A stretch of 64,000 bases of DNA from Altericroceibacterium xinjiangense (GTDB taxonomy: Bacteria; Pseudomonadota; Alphaproteobacteria; Sphingomonadales; Sphingomonadaceae), in NCBI RefSeq assembly GCF_003958635.1, contig NZ_RSEK01000002.1:287572-351571 (forward strand). Direction: 5' to 3'. How positions within the stretch are numbered: position 1 is the first letter of the stretch; each line of letters starts with the position of its first letter. Made by a program: the position numbers and the translations under genes. Below are positions 27,991 to 38,088 of this stretch, piece after piece. Under the pieces are notes generated by a model. That model did not search any database. It was not told the origin of the DNA and saw nothing but the letters and a program-made list of their open reading frames with translations.

Positions 27991-30900
27991 TCAGGCCGCT
28001 TCCCGGCTCTTTTCTGCCTTGCGGAGAATACCGCTCAGCCCCTTGGTCAGCTGCAGCAGACCGTTGAGCCGCGCCTGCGGATCGCCCCAGGCACGGTTGA
28101 TCACCAGCTTCATGTCGGGCCGCAGCTTGGCAGTGCCTTTCAGCCGCTCGACGTAAGCGACAAGCCCTTCCGGGTTGGGGAAGTTGTCGTTGTGGAATGT
28201 TACCAGCGTCCCGCGCGCGCCGACATCGACCTTGGCGATGTTGGCCGCGATTGCCTGGTGCTTGATCTCGATCAGCTTGATCAGATTGGCGGTGGCATCG
28301 GGCAGGGCGCCGAAGCGGTCGATCATCTCGGCCGCCATAGCCTCGATCTCCCCCTTGTCCTTGGCGTCGTTCAGCCGCCGGTAGAGCGCCATGCGTACGG
28401 CAAGATCGGGGACGTAGTCTTCCGGGATCATGATCGGCGCATCGACGGTGATCTGCGGAGACAAGCGATCGCTGCGCTCCAGACCCGCTTCCCCGGCCTT
28501 GGCGGCCAGGATCGCATCCTCCAGCATCGACTGGTAGAGCTCGAAGCCGACCTCACGGATGTGGCCCGATTGCTCATCGCCCAGCAGATTGCCCGCGCCG
28601 CGAATGTCGAGATCGTGGCTGGCCAGCTGGAACCCGGCCCCCAGACTGTCGAGATCGCTCAGCACCTTCAGCCGCTTTTCCGCCACTTCCGACAAGGCGG
28701 TGTCCTTTGGCGTGGTCAGGTAGGCATAGGCGCGCAGCTTTGCCCGGCCAACCCGGCCGCGCAACTGGTAGAGCTGGGCCAGACCGAAACGATCTGCGCG
28801 GTGAATGATGATCGTATTCGCCGAAGGGATATCGAGCCCGCTTTCGACGATGGTGGTGGACAGCAGCACGTCGTACTTCTTTTCGTAGAACGCGCTCATC
28901 CGTTCCTCGACCTCGGTCGGGGTCATCTGGCCGTGCGCGGTGACGAACTTGACCTCCGGCACCGTCTTGCGCAGCCAGCCTTCGATCTCTTCCATGTCGG
29001 CGATGCGGGGCACGACAATGAAGCTCTGCCCGCCGCGATGATGTTCGCGCAGCAAGGCCTCGCGCGTGACCATGTCGTCCCATTCCACGACGTAGGTCCG
29101 CACGGCGAGCCGGTCGACAGGCGGCGTCTGGATGGTGGACAGCTCCCGCAACCCGCTCATCGCCATCTGCAGGGTGCGCGGGATCGGAGTGGCGGTCAGC
29201 GTCAGCACGTGGACGTCGGTCCGCAGCTGCTTCAGCTTCTCCTTGTGCGTAACGCCGAAGCGCTGCTCTTCATCCACGATCACAAGACCAAGCCGCTTGA
29301 ACGTCGTGGTCTTGGACAGGATCGCGTGGGTGCCGATGACGATGTCGATCGTTCCGTCGGCCAGCCCGTCGCGCACTTCCTTGGCTTCCTTTGCAGTGAC
29401 CAGGCGGGACAAGCGGCCCATGTTCAGCGGGAAGCCGCCAAACCGTTCGCAGAAGTTTTGATAGTGCTGGCGGGCAAGCAGGGTGGTCGGCGCGATCATC
29501 ACCACCTGCTGTCCGTTCATCGCGGCGACGAAAGCGGCGCGCAGCGCAACCTCGGTCTTGCCGAAGCCGACATCGCCGCAGACCAGCCGGTCCATCGGGC
29601 GTCCTTCGGAAAGATCCTTCAGCACGTCTTCGATCGCGCTTTCCTGGTCCTCCGTCTCGTCCCACGGGAAGCGATCGGCGAATTGCTGGTAGCTGCTTTC
29701 CTCGGGTTCAAGCGCCGGGGCCTTGCGCAGGGCGCGCTCGGCGGCCGTGCGCATCAGCTCGCTGGCGATCTCGCGGATCCGCTCCTTCAGCTTGGCACGG
29801 CGCTTCTGCCACGCCTCACCGCCTAGCTTGTCGAGCCCGACCAGATCCTCGCTGCTGCCGTAACGGGACAGCACATCGATGTTTTCCACCGGGATGTAGA
29901 GCTTGTCGCCGCCGGAGTATTCCAGCATCACGCAGTCGTGCTTGCTCTTGCCGACCTCGATCGGCTCCAGCCCCAGGTACTTGCCGATCCCGTGATCGAG
30001 GTGAACCACCAGATCACCCCGGTTCAGCGCCGACAATTCCGCCAGGAACGCGTCGGAATCCTTCTTGCGCTTGCGGCGACGAACCAGACGATCACCCAGC
30101 AGGTCCTGCTCGGTGATCAGTTCCAGCTCGTCATTGGCAAAGCCGGTATCCAGCGGCAGGACCATCGCCACCGGCGTGCCCTTCGCTGCCAGCCCAAGCG
30201 CTTCCTGCCAGCTTCCCGCCAGCTTCGGCTCCGTGCCCGCTTCCCCAAGAATGGAGGAGATCCGGGCGCGCGATCCTTGCGAATAGGCGGCGATCAGCGG
30301 CCGGCGGCCAGCCTTGCCGACCGCCTTCAGGTGCGCGGCGGCTGCTTCGTACACGTTGGCGCCCTGCGCCCGCTCAGGCGTGAAGTCGCGTGCGGACTTG
30401 AACCCGAAGTCGAGCACCGTCGGGCTTTCCGGCTCAGCGAAGGTGACCGCGCGGTGGACCGGCCAGCTCTTCAGCGTCTTTTCGTACTCTGCGCGCGACA
30501 GATACAGCGTCTCGGGCTCCAGCGGACGGTAGGATCCGGCTGCCTGCCCGGCGGTTTCCATGCGCTGCTGGTAGTAGTCGGCGATGTCGACCAGCCGCTC
30601 TTCCCCCGCGGAAATTGCGCCGGAATCGATCACCACCACGTCGTCTTGCGACAAGTGATCGAACAAGGTGACGAGCTTGTCCTCGAACAAGGGCAGCCAG
30701 TTTTCCATCCCGGCCAGCCGCCGTCCTTCGCTGACTGCCTGGTACAGCGGATCGCCGGTGGCGGTGGCGCCGAACTTCTCCCGGTAGCGGGACCGGAAGC
30801 GCTTGATCGTCTCCTCATCCAGCGTCGCTTCGCTGGCGGGGAGCAGCAAGTGGCTGTCGATGGTCTGGGTGGTGCGCTGGGTGCCGGGATCGAACAGCCT

Positions 30901-31476
30901 CAGCGATTCCAGTTCATCCCCGAAGAAGTCGAGTCGCAAACCCTGGTCCAGCCCCGACGGAAAGATGTCGAAGATAGATCCGCGGACCGCAAACTCGCCG
31001 GTATCGACCACGGTGTCGGTGCGGGAATAGCCTTGGCGGCGGAGCAGGGCGGTGAGGCTTTCGTGCCCGATCTCGACGCCGGGCTTCAGTTCCCGCACCG
31101 CTTCCCGGATGCGGAATGGGGTCAGCACCCGCTGGATCGCGGCGTTGACCGTGGTGACGACCAGTTGCGCGCTCGCCTTGCCGGCCTGCAACTGGTGCAA
31201 GGCGGACAAGCGCCGGGAACTGATCGACAAGGCCGGGCTTGCCCGGTCGTACGGCAGCGAATCCCAGGCGGGAAACTCGATCACCTGCAGTTCCGGCGCG
31301 AACCAGTGTGCAGCGTCGGTCACCGCGCGCATTGCCGCATCGTCGGGCGCGATGAACACCGCGCGCCCTTTGGCGGCGCGGGCAAGATCGGCCAGCACCA
31401 GCGGCTGCGCGCCCCGCGCCAAGGAGGCGAGGGTAAGCGGCTGATCGGCTTTCAGGATTCGGGAAAGATCGGGCAT
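27991..31476 (-). CDS. mfd: Transcription-repair coupling factor Mfd
   Basis: Mfd removes RNA polymerase stalled at lesions and recruits UvrA. The 1161-residue protein has, in order, a UvrB-like N-terminal region, the RNA polymerase interaction domain (around G-D-L-V-V-H-L-D-H-G-I-G), a superfamily 2 translocase with Walker A G-D-V-G-F-G-K-T and box II D-E-E-Q-R-F-G-V, the T-A-T-P-I-P-R-T-L motif, the R-G-R-V-G-R motif and the C-terminal domain. The translocase resembles that of RecG, which lies divergently 545 bp away. mfd, sdhE and recG are commonly neighbours in alphaproteobacteria. Confidence 0.98.
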   Translation of the reverse strand: MPDLSRILKADQPLTLASLARGAQPLVLADLARAAKGRAVFIAPDDAAMRAVTDAAHWFAPELQVIEFPAWDSLPYDRASPALSISSRRLSALHQLQAGKASAQLVVTTVNAAIQRVLTPFRIREAVRELKPGVEIGHESLTALLRRQGYSRTDTVVDTGEFAVRGSIFDIFPSGLDQGLRLDFFGDELESLRLFDPGTQRTTQTIDSHLLLPASEATLDEETIKRFRSRYREKFGATATGDPLYQAVSEGRRLAGMENWLPLFEDKLVTLFDHLSQDDVVVIDSGAISAGEERLVDIADYYQQRMETAGQAAGSYRPLEPETLYLSRAEYEKTLKSWPVHRAVTFAEPESPTVLDFGFKSARDFTPERAQGANVYEAAAAHLKAVGKAGRRPLIAAYSQGSRARISSILGEAGTEPKLAGSWQEALGLAAKGTPVAMVLPLDTGFANDELELITEQDLLGDRLVRRRKRKKDSDAFLAELSALNRGDLVVHLDHGIGKYLGLEPIEVGKSKHDCVMLEYSGGDKLYIPVENIDVLSRYGSSEDLVGLDKLGGEAWQKRRAKLKERIREIASELMRTAAERALRKAPALEPEESSYQQFADRFPWDETEDQESAIEDVLKDLSEGRPMDRLVCGDVGFGKTEVALRAAFVAAMNGQQVVMIAPTTLLARQHYQNFCERFGGFPLNMGRLSRLVTAKEAKEVRDGLADGTIDIVIGTHAILSKTTTFKRLGLVIVDEEQRFGVTHKEKLKQLRTDVHVLTLTATPIPRTLQMAMSGLRELSTIQTPPVDRLAVRTYVVEWDDMVTREALLREHHRGGQSFIVVPRIADMEEIEGWLRKTVPEVKFVTAHGQMTPTEVEERMSAFYEKKYDVLLSTTIVESGLDIPSANTIIIHRADRFGLAQLYQLRGRVGRAKLRAYAYLTTPKDTALSEVAEKRLKVLSDLDSLGAGFQLASHDLDIRGAGNLLGDEQSGHIREVGFELYQSMLEDAILAAKAGEAGLERSDRLSPQITVDAPIMIPEDYVPDLAVRMALYRRLNDAKDKGEIEAMAAEMIDRFGALPDATANLIKLIEIKHQAIAANIAKVDVGARGTLVTFHNDNFPNPEGLVAYVERLKGTAKLRPDMKLVINRAWGDPQARLNGLLQLTKGLSGILRKAEKSREAA

Positions 31477-31630
31477 ATCGAAGGCTCAAATGACGAAGGG
31501 CAAGTGCGTTCCGCGCACGCGCAGGAACCGCCGGAGCGGTTGCGCCGGCAGCTTTGCATCCCCGCTAGAACGAAGCCCGTCCGCGCTCAACCTCCCCGTT
31601 GGTCGAGGGGCCCGTGGTCGAGGAGCCGGG

Positions 31631-31900
31631 TCAGCCGAACGGCGTGACGTAATCGAGTTTCTGCAGCGCAGCCATCTGCGGCCCGTCGAATTGCTCGGGG
31701 ACCGGTTCCGCCCCGATCGCCCAGGCCATCACGTCCACGTCCTGCTCATCCAGCAGCACCTCGAACCAGCTTAGTTCGGTGTCGCCCCATTGGGCGTGAT
31801 GCCGATCGAAGAAGCCGCCGATCAGGAAATCGGCCTCCCGCGTGCCGCGATGCCAGGCACGAAACCGCGCACGGGCGAGGCGATGGGAAAGCTCGGTCAT
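31631..31900 (-). CDS. sdhE: FAD assembly factor SdhE
   Basis: This 89-residue protein helps attach FAD covalently to succinate dehydrogenase subunit A. The diagnostic R-G-x-x-E motif is at residues 18-22 (H-R-G-T-R-E) and is followed by the conserved D-x-x-I-G-G-F-F segment and the aromatic D-x-x-L-x-W-x-E/V-x-L-L-D-E-Q-D pattern. Size matches the family. It lies 154 bp before mfd on the same strand and is divergent from recG, with 120 bp between the two starts where both promoters must lie. Confidence 0.95.
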   Translation of the reverse strand: MTELSHRLARARFRAWHRGTREADFLIGGFFDRHHAQWGDTELSWFEVLLDEQDVDVMAWAIGAEPVPEQFDGPQMAALQKLDYVTPFG

Positions 31901-32020
31901 GCCCGCCCACTACGCACCCGGATACGGACTGGCAAGCACGATCCACGCCGCTGCGCAAAACCTGGAACAAACGGAGAAAGGAGCGTTTGCCGCGCTCGCC
32001 GCCGCCGCTATGTAGCGATC

Positions 32021-34078
32021 ATGCGCCCAGAGAGCCTCAATCCCCTGTTCGTCGAAACCGAATCGCTCGAGGGCGTGGGGCCGAAGATCCGCAAGCCGCT
32101 GGAAAAGCTTGGCCTCACACGGGTGCGGGACGTGATCTATCATTTCCCGGACCGGTTCGTGCAGCGCCGCGCGGTGACCGATCTCGATGAAGCGGGCGTC
32201 GGCGAACAGATCGTCGTCTCGCTGACCGTGGTGGAGCACCGGGCGAGCGCCGGGCGCGGGCCGTTCCGGGCGCTGGCCACGGACGCGAAGGGCAACGTCT
32301 GTTCGCTGACGTGGTTCGGCCGCGCTTCGTACAGCGCGCGGCGGCAACTGCCGATCGGGGCGAAGCGCTGGATCGCAGGCAAGCTGGAACAGTACGGCCA
32401 GATGCTCCAGATCGTGCATCCGGAACACGTCAGCGATGATGGCGACGCCGCTTTCGGCAAGCTGATCGAGCCCGTCTATCCCCTCGCCGAAGGGCTGACC
32501 CAGCCCAAGGTCGGCAGCCTCGTCAGCCAGGCGCTGGAACGCACGCCGGAAATGCCCGAGTGGATCGAGCCGGGACTGATGGCGCGGGAGAAATGGCCCG
32601 TCTGGCGTGAGGCGCTGCATCTTGCCCACCGGAACGATCACCCCGCCGCGCGCGATCGGCTCGCTTATGACGAACTGCTGGCCAACAGCCTTGCGCTGAT
32701 GCTGGTCCGGTCGGACAACCGCCGCCGACGCGGACGTCCGCTAAGGGGGAACGGCCGCTTCCGTGACAAGCTGAACCTGCCGTTCCCGTTAACCGATGCG
32801 CAAACGCGCTCGATCGGTGAAATCGCGGGCGACCTTGAACAGGACTGCCCGATGCTGCGGCTGCTGCAAGGCGATGTCGGATCGGGCAAGACGGTGGTGG
32901 CGCTGGAAGCGATGCTGATCGCGGTCGAAGCGGGCGCGCAGGCGGCGATGCTCGCGCCCACGGAAATCCTCGCCCGCCAGCATTACGAAACGCTCTACCG
33001 GATGGCGGGGCCGACCGGGGTGAACGTTGCGCTGCTGACGGGCCGCGACAAGGGCCGCAACCGGGAATCGATCCTGATGGGGCTGCTCGACGGCAGCATC
33101 GACATCATCGTCGGCACGCATGCGATTTTCCAGGAATCGGTCGCCTACAAGGACCTCGGACTGGTGGTGATCGACGAACAGCACCGCTTCGGGGTCGGTC
33201 AGCGACTGATGCTGACGCAGAAGGGCCGCGTGACGCCGCACACGCTGGCGATGACGGCCACCCCGATCCCGCGCACGCTGACACTGGCGCAGTACGGGGA
33301 AATGGAAGTCTCCCGGCTGGATGAACTGCCCCCCGGCCGGCAGGCGATCGATACCCGGGTCATCTCGGCGGAGCGTATGGCCGAAGTGGTGGACGGCATC
33401 GCCCGGCAGATCGACGGCGGCAGCCAGGCCTATTGGGTGTGCCCGATGGTGCGCGACAGCGAAACGGAAGACATCGCCGCGGCCGAGGCGCGCTACCTTG
33501 CGATGAAGGAGCGCTTCGGCGACGCGGTCGTGCTGGTGCACGGACAACTGAAGCCGGACCTCAAGGACGCGGCGATGGAACGCTTCGCCCGAGGAGACGC
33601 GAAGCTGCTGGTCGCGACCACGGTGATCGAGGTTGGCGTGGACGTGCCCAACGCCACTCTGATGGTGATCGAGCAGGCGGAACGCTTCGGCCTGGCACAG
33701 CTCCACCAGCTGCGCGGCCGGGTGGGGCGGGGAACCAAGAAATCGGTTTGCATCCTGCTGCGCGGCGATGCGGTGTCGGAAACCGGGCGCGAACGGCTGG
33801 CCCTGATGCGGGAGACGCAGGACGGCTTCGTGCTGGCGGAAGAGGACTTGCGCCTGCGCGGCGGGGGCGAATTGCTCGGCACGCGCCAGTCTGGCGACAG
33901 CCCGTTCCGCATCGCGGACCTGGAGCAGATCCAGCGCCTGCTGCCGATTGCCCACGACGACGCGCGCCTGCTGGTGGAGCGTGACCGGGGGCTGGCGAGC
34001 GAGCGGGGCCAAGCCGCGCGGCTGCTGCTCTATTTGTTCGAACGGGACTGGGGCGTGCAACTGCTGAGGGGCGGATAA
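32021..34078 (+). CDS. recG: ATP-dependent DNA helicase RecG
   Basis: RecG remodels stalled forks and Holliday junctions. The ATG at 32021 gives 685 residues, the normal size, beginning with the conserved L-E-G-V-G-P-K segment of the wedge domain; a longer frame from 31790 overlaps sdhE antisense and is rejected. Walker A G-D-V-G-S-G-K-T is at residues 284-291, box II V-I-D-E-Q-H-R-F-G-V follows, and the R-G-R-V-G-R motif is near residue 567. The gene ends 23 bp before the convergent DUF2474 gene. Confidence 0.97.
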   Translation: MRPESLNPLFVETESLEGVGPKIRKPLEKLGLTRVRDVIYHFPDRFVQRRAVTDLDEAGVGEQIVVSLTVVEHRASAGRGPFRALATDAKGNVCSLTWFGRASYSARRQLPIGAKRWIAGKLEQYGQMLQIVHPEHVSDDGDAAFGKLIEPVYPLAEGLTQPKVGSLVSQALERTPEMPEWIEPGLMAREKWPVWREALHLAHRNDHPAARDRLAYDELLANSLALMLVRSDNRRRRGRPLRGNGRFRDKLNLPFPLTDAQTRSIGEIAGDLEQDCPMLRLLQGDVGSGKTVVALEAMLIAVEAGAQAAMLAPTEILARQHYETLYRMAGPTGVNVALLTGRDKGRNRESILMGLLDGSIDIIVGTHAIFQESVAYKDLGLVVIDEQHRFGVGQRLMLTQKGRVTPHTLAMTATPIPRTLTLAQYGEMEVSRLDELPPGRQAIDTRVISAERMAEVVDGIARQIDGGSQAYWVCPMVRDSETEDIAAAEARYLAMKERFGDAVVLVHGQLKPDLKDAAMERFARGDAKLLVATTVIEVGVDVPNATLMVIEQAERFGLAQLHQLRGRVGRGTKKSVCILLRGDAVSETGRERLALMRETQDGFVLAEEDLRLRGGGELLGTRQSGDSPFRIADLEQIQRLLPIAHDDARLLVERDRGLASERGQAARLLLYLFERDWGVQLLRGG

Positions 34079-34101
34079 GCCCGCGCCGAACCGAACCCGT
34101 C

Positions 34102-34245
34102 CTATCCGTTGAGCCACCACCGGATGATGTAAGCGACCGTGCCCAGTGCCGCGACGCTCATCGCCCAGATGGCCGCCATCCACGCCAGCCGCTTCCACAA
34201 GGGCTGGTTGTCCGCCTCACGCAAGTCGGAAGGCCAGTCACGCAT
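34102..34245 (-). CDS. DUF2474 small membrane subunit of cytochrome bd oxidase
   Basis: This is a 47-codon gene, too short for usual ORF cut-offs. It encodes a charged N-terminus, then P-L-W-K-R-L-A-W-M-A-A-I-W-A-M-S-V-A-A-L, one transmembrane helix, and R-W-W-L-N-G at the end. This is the pattern of DUF2474 proteins, the single-helix partners (analogous to CydX) encoded after cyanide-insensitive-type bd oxidases. Its ATG overlaps the cydB stop (ATGA at 34244-34247 on the minus strand). I infer that it stabilises the CydAB complex in the inner membrane. Confidence 0.88.
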   Translation of the reverse strand: MRDWPSDLREADNQPLWKRLAWMAAIWAMSVAALGTVAYIIRWWLNG

Positions 34246-35249
34246 CAGTGGTAGCCCTCATCGCCAACCTTGCCGCGGAATACCCAGTATGCCCACGCGG
34301 TATAGGCCAGGATCAGCGGCATGGTGATGGCCACGCCGATCAGCATGAATATCTGGCTGCTTTCCGGCGCGGCTGCGTCCCAGATGGTCAGCGCCCGCGG
34401 CACGACATAGGGCCACATCGACACGCCAAGACCCGCCATGCCGAGCAGGAAGATGCCCAGCGCCAGCAGGAACGGCGCTCCCTGCCTGCGCTTCACCAAG
34501 GACCGGAACAGCGCGAAGGCAAGCACCGCCGTCAGCAGTGGCACTTGCGCCGCGAACAGCACGTTGGGCATCTCGAACCAGCGGCGGAAATACTGTTCTT
34601 CCAGCAGCGGCGTATAGAGGCTGACGGCCACCAGCAGCACCAGCGTGGCAATCGCGGCCCAGAACGCCATGCGATAGGCATGGTCCTGTCCGCTGCCGGA
34701 CGTCTTCCAGATCAGCCAGCACGCGCCGAGCATCGCGTATCCGGCAACCACTCCAAGCCCGGTCAGCAGCGTGTACGGCGTGAGCCAGTCCCACCAGCTT
34801 CCGGCATAGGCCCGGTCCGCGACCTCGATCCCCTGCAGCAGCGCGCCCAGCGTCATTCCCTGCGCCAGCGCCGCGACCAGCGAGCCGCCGGAAAAGGCCA
34901 GGTCCCAGAACGGCCGGTGCCGCTCGTCCCGCCAGCGGAACTCGAAGGCGACGCCGCGAAAGATCAGTCCCAGCAGCATCGCGATGATCAGCGGATAGGT
35001 CGCGGGCAGGATCACCGCATAGGCAAGCGGGAACGCGGCAAGCAGCCCGCCGCCACCGAGGATCAGCCAGGTCTCGTTCCCGTCCCACACCGGCGCAATG
35101 GAATTCATCGCCTTGTCCCGTTCTTCCCCGTGGGCGAAGCTGGGAAACAGGATGCCGATGCCAAGGTCGAAACCGTCCATCACTACATAGGCGAACACCG
35201 CGAAGGCGATGATGAACGCCCAGACGACGGTCAGGTCGAAATCGATCAT
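34245..35249 (-). CDS. cydB: Cytochrome bd ubiquinol oxidase subunit II
   Basis: This is the 334-residue, multi-helix membrane partner of CydA in the terminal oxidase that oxidises quinol and reduces oxygen without pumping protons. Recognisable family features are the first helix with D-G-F-D-L-G-I-G-I-L-F-P, the W-D-G-N-E-T-W-L motif near residue 55, and the F-R-G-V-A-F-E-F-R segment. It lies one base downstream of the cydA stop and overlaps the DUF2474 gene, so the three form one transcription unit. The length fits the short (CioB-like) group. Confidence 0.95.
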   Translation of the reverse strand: MIDFDLTVVWAFIIAFAVFAYVVMDGFDLGIGILFPSFAHGEERDKAMNSIAPVWDGNETWLILGGGGLLAAFPLAYAVILPATYPLIIAMLLGLIFRGVAFEFRWRDERHRPFWDLAFSGGSLVAALAQGMTLGALLQGIEVADRAYAGSWWDWLTPYTLLTGLGVVAGYAMLGACWLIWKTSGSGQDHAYRMAFWAAIATLVLLVAVSLYTPLLEEQYFRRWFEMPNVLFAAQVPLLTAVLAFALFRSLVKRRQGAPFLLALGIFLLGMAGLGVSMWPYVVPRALTIWDAAAPESSQIFMLIGVAITMPLILAYTAWAYWVFRGKVGDEGYH

Positions 35250-35250
35250 C

Positions 35251-36687
35251 CTATGGCTCCCCGTCCGGGAAGGTCGGTGAATGGCCGGGGTTCTGGCTTG
35301 GCCCCGGCGTGATCCCGGCAGTGCGGATCGGCCCGCGATCGCCGGCCTTCACGCCGGTTTCGCCGGGATGCGGGATGTGGTGCATCAGGCGCAGGATGTA
35401 CCACGTGCCGATGCCGAAGACTGCGAAGTAGATGACGATGAAGGCAATCAGCGAAGCCGCAACAGCGGGAGCGGCCAGCGGGCTGACGCTGTCCGCCGTG
35501 CGCAGATAGCCATAGACCGTGTACGGCTGGCGTCCGACCTCGTTCGTGACCCAGCCTGCAATGACCGCGATAAACCCGGACGGCCCCATGACAAGCGCGG
35601 CGCGGTGCAGCCATGTCCAGTCGTACAAGCGTTTGCGCCAGCGCGCGATCAGGCTCCACAGGCCGAGGCCCAGCATCGCGAAGCCGATCATCACCATGAT
35701 CCGGAAAGCCCAGAACACGATCCCGACCGGCGGCCGTTCGCTTTTGGGCACGCTGTCGAGCCCGGCAAGCGGCGCGTAGGGATCATGCTTGAGGATGAGA
35801 GAGGACGCGTAGGGAACCTCGATCGCATAGTTCACCCGCTCTTGCGCACTGTCCGGTATCCCGAACAGGATCAGCGGCGCGCCTTCCGAATGCCCCTGGA
35901 AATGCCCTTCCATTGCCATGACCTTCACCGGCTGGTGCTCAAGGGTGTTGAGCCCGTGCATGTCCCCGACGAAGATCTGCACCGGAGCAACCAGCGCGGC
36001 CATCCACATCGCCATGGAAAACATCTTGCGGGCGTGCACGTTGCTGCGGTCCCGCAACAGGTGCCACGCACCGACTGCGCCGACCACGAAGGCGGTGGTG
36101 AGATAGGCGGCAATCACCGTGTGGGTCAGCCGGTACGGAAAGCTGGGATTGAAGATGATGTCGAACCAGCTGTCACCCGGCAGGAACTGGCCGTTTTCGC
36201 CGATGATGAAACCGGCCGGGGTCTGCATCCAGCTGTTGACCGAGAGGATCCAGAAAGCGGAAACAAACGTGCCGAGCGCGACCATGCAGGTGGCGGAAAA
36301 GTGCAGCTTTGGCCCGACGCGCCCCATGCCGAACAGCATCACGCCCAGAAACCCGGCCTCGAGGAAAAAGGCCGTCAACACTTCATAGGCCATCACCGGC
36401 CCGATAACCGGCCCCGCCTTGTCGGAGAACACCGACCAGTTGGTGCCGAACTGGTAGGACATGACCAGTCCCGAAACGACGCCCATCGCAAAGGTGATGG
36501 CGAAGATCTTCAGCCAGTATCGGAAGAGATCGAGGTAAAGCCGCTTCTGTGTGTACAGCCACAATCCTTCCAGCACCGCCAGAAACGATGCGAGGCCGAT
36601 CGAGAAGGCCGGAAAGATGAAGTGAAAGCTGACCGTGAAGGCGAACTGAAAACGGGCGAGGAGGAGAGCGTCGAATCCATCCAGCAT
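35251..36687 (-). CDS. cydA: Cytochrome bd ubiquinol oxidase subunit I
   Basis: This 478-residue haem-bearing subunit has the N-terminal R-F-Q-F-A-x-T-V-S-F-H segment with the haem b595 ligand His, the G-R-Q-P-Y motif in the middle of the C-terminal half (W in E. coli, Y here), and the short quinol loop implied by a length well under the roughly 520 residues of E. coli CydA. Together with the DUF2474 partner this suggests the cyanide-insensitive (CIO) form, used under low oxygen or respiratory stress. The ATG is at 36687. The 159 bp to lolC contain the promoters of both divergent units; no FNR-like site was recognised. Confidence 0.95.
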   Translation of the reverse strand: MLDGFDALLLARFQFAFTVSFHFIFPAFSIGLASFLAVLEGLWLYTQKRLYLDLFRYWLKIFAITFAMGVVSGLVMSYQFGTNWSVFSDKAGPVIGPVMAYEVLTAFFLEAGFLGVMLFGMGRVGPKLHFSATCMVALGTFVSAFWILSVNSWMQTPAGFIIGENGQFLPGDSWFDIIFNPSFPYRLTHTVIAAYLTTAFVVGAVGAWHLLRDRSNVHARKMFSMAMWMAALVAPVQIFVGDMHGLNTLEHQPVKVMAMEGHFQGHSEGAPLILFGIPDSAQERVNYAIEVPYASSLILKHDPYAPLAGLDSVPKSERPPVGIVFWAFRIMVMIGFAMLGLGLWSLIARWRKRLYDWTWLHRAALVMGPSGFIAVIAGWVTNEVGRQPYTVYGYLRTADSVSPLAAPAVAASLIAFIVIYFAVFGIGTWYILRLMHHIPHPGETGVKAGDRGPIRTAGITPGPSQNPGHSPTFPDGEP

Positions 36688-36846
36688 GGCCCCCCATACC
36701 CCCTTTGCGCCGGAATGGGAAACGCGGCCGGGGCGACAGGTGCAGCCAGCTTCGCGAGCGCCCTGCGGTTCGCCCCAATAGCAGGTTGCTTCGCCTTGCC
36801 GGCCTGCCTACACCGCGTCACCTTTTAACAGCATGAAGCGAACCGC

Positions 36847-38088
36847 TTGATCCTTTCCCCCTTCGAATGGACCATCGCCAAGCGATACATGCTGCCCGGC
36901 CGCAGTGAGGCGTTCATTGCGCTGGTGGCCGGCATCAGCCTTGTCGCGGTGATGTTGGGCGTCGCCGCCCTCGTCATCGTGATGAGCGTGATGAACGGCT
37001 TTCGCGGTGAACTGATCGACAAGATCGTCGGCTTAAACGGCCATGCCATCATCCAGGCTTACGGCGGACGGCTCGACAACTGGCAGGACGTGCTGGAGGA
37101 AGCGCGCAATACGCCGGGCGTGGTCCGGGCGACGCCGCTGATCGAACAGCCTCTGCTGGCGACCTACAACGGCCGCGCCGAAGCCGTGCTGGTGCGCGGC
37201 AACACTCCGGAAGACATTGCCCGGCTCCAGCCGAACATCGTCGCCGGCTCGCTCGCGGGGCTGCAACCCGATCAGAACAACGTCGCCATCGGGTCGCGGC
37301 TGGCGATGAATCTCGGCCTCACCGTCGGGGACGTGATCACGGTGATCAATCCGCAGGGCCGCTCCACGCCTTTCGGCACAGTTCCGCGGCAGGTCGGCTA
37401 TACGGTCGCGGCAATCTTCGAAGTCGGCGTCTACGATTACGACCAGGCCTTCGTCATCATGCCGATCCCCAACGCGCAGACCTTGCTGCTGACCGGCGAC
37501 ACCATCGGCATGATCGAGATCACCACTACCGATCCGGAAACGGTGGGCGAAACGGTCGCCCCGCTGATCCCGAAGCTGTCCGGTCAGGCCGTGATCGCCG
37601 ACTGGAAAACCATCAACGCCTCGCTGTTCGAAGCCTTGCAGGTGGAACGCGTGGCGATGTTCTTCGTCCTGTCGATCATCGTGCTGGTCGCGGTGTTTAA
37701 CATCCTGTCCTCGCTGATCATGCTGGTGCGTTCGAAGACACGGGACATCGCGATCATGCGCACGATGGGAGCAACGCGCCGCAGCCTGCTGAAGATATTC
37801 GTCACCACGGGATTCCTGATCGGCGCGATCGGCACGGTCGCGGGGCTGATCCTCGGTTTCGTTGTGCTCTACTTCCGGCAGTCGATCGTGCGGGCGATCG
37901 AGATCGCAAGCGGGCAGAACCTGTGGGATCCGCAAGTCCGTTTCCTGACAGAACTTCCCGCCCGGACAGACCCGGGCGAAGTCCTCGCCATCACAGTCAT
38001 GTCCCTGGTCTTCAGTTTCCTCGCCACGCTGTATCCTGCCTTCAAGGCGGCGAGCACCGATCCCGTGCAGGTCCTGCGCTATGAATGA
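36847..38088 (+). CDS. lolC: Lipoprotein-releasing ABC transporter permease
   Basis: This 413-residue inner membrane protein of the LolCDE type extracts outer-membrane lipoproteins and passes them to LolA. It has a helix at about residues 22-50, a large periplasmic domain, and three helices at the C-terminus (about 275-405). The start TTG-ATC-CTT gives M-I-L-S-P-F-E-W, which matches the usual beginning of alphaproteobacterial LolC/E. The Shine-Dalgarno is weak (GAAGCGA). Only one permease is present beside lolD, as is usual where a single LolF-like permease forms a homodimer. Confidence 0.93.
   Translation: MILSPFEWTIAKRYMLPGRSEAFIALVAGISLVAVMLGVAALVIVMSVMNGFRGELIDKIVGLNGHAIIQAYGGRLDNWQDVLEEARNTPGVVRATPLIEQPLLATYNGRAEAVLVRGNTPEDIARLQPNIVAGSLAGLQPDQNNVAIGSRLAMNLGLTVGDVITVINPQGRSTPFGTVPRQVGYTVAAIFEVGVYDYDQAFVIMPIPNAQTLLLTGDTIGMIEITTTDPETVGETVAPLIPKLSGQAVIADWKTINASLFEALQVERVAMFFVLSIIVLVAVFNILSSLIMLVRSKTRDIAIMRTMGATRRSLLKIFVTTGFLIGAIGTVAGLILGFVVLYFRQSIVRAIEIASGQNLWDPQVRFLTELPARTDPGEVLAITVMSLVFSFLATLYPAFKAASTDPVQVLRYE

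Noticed and set aside
36688..36846. FNR/ANR-type site for cydAB
   Set aside because: No TTGAT-N4-ATCAA-like dyad was found in the divergent region.
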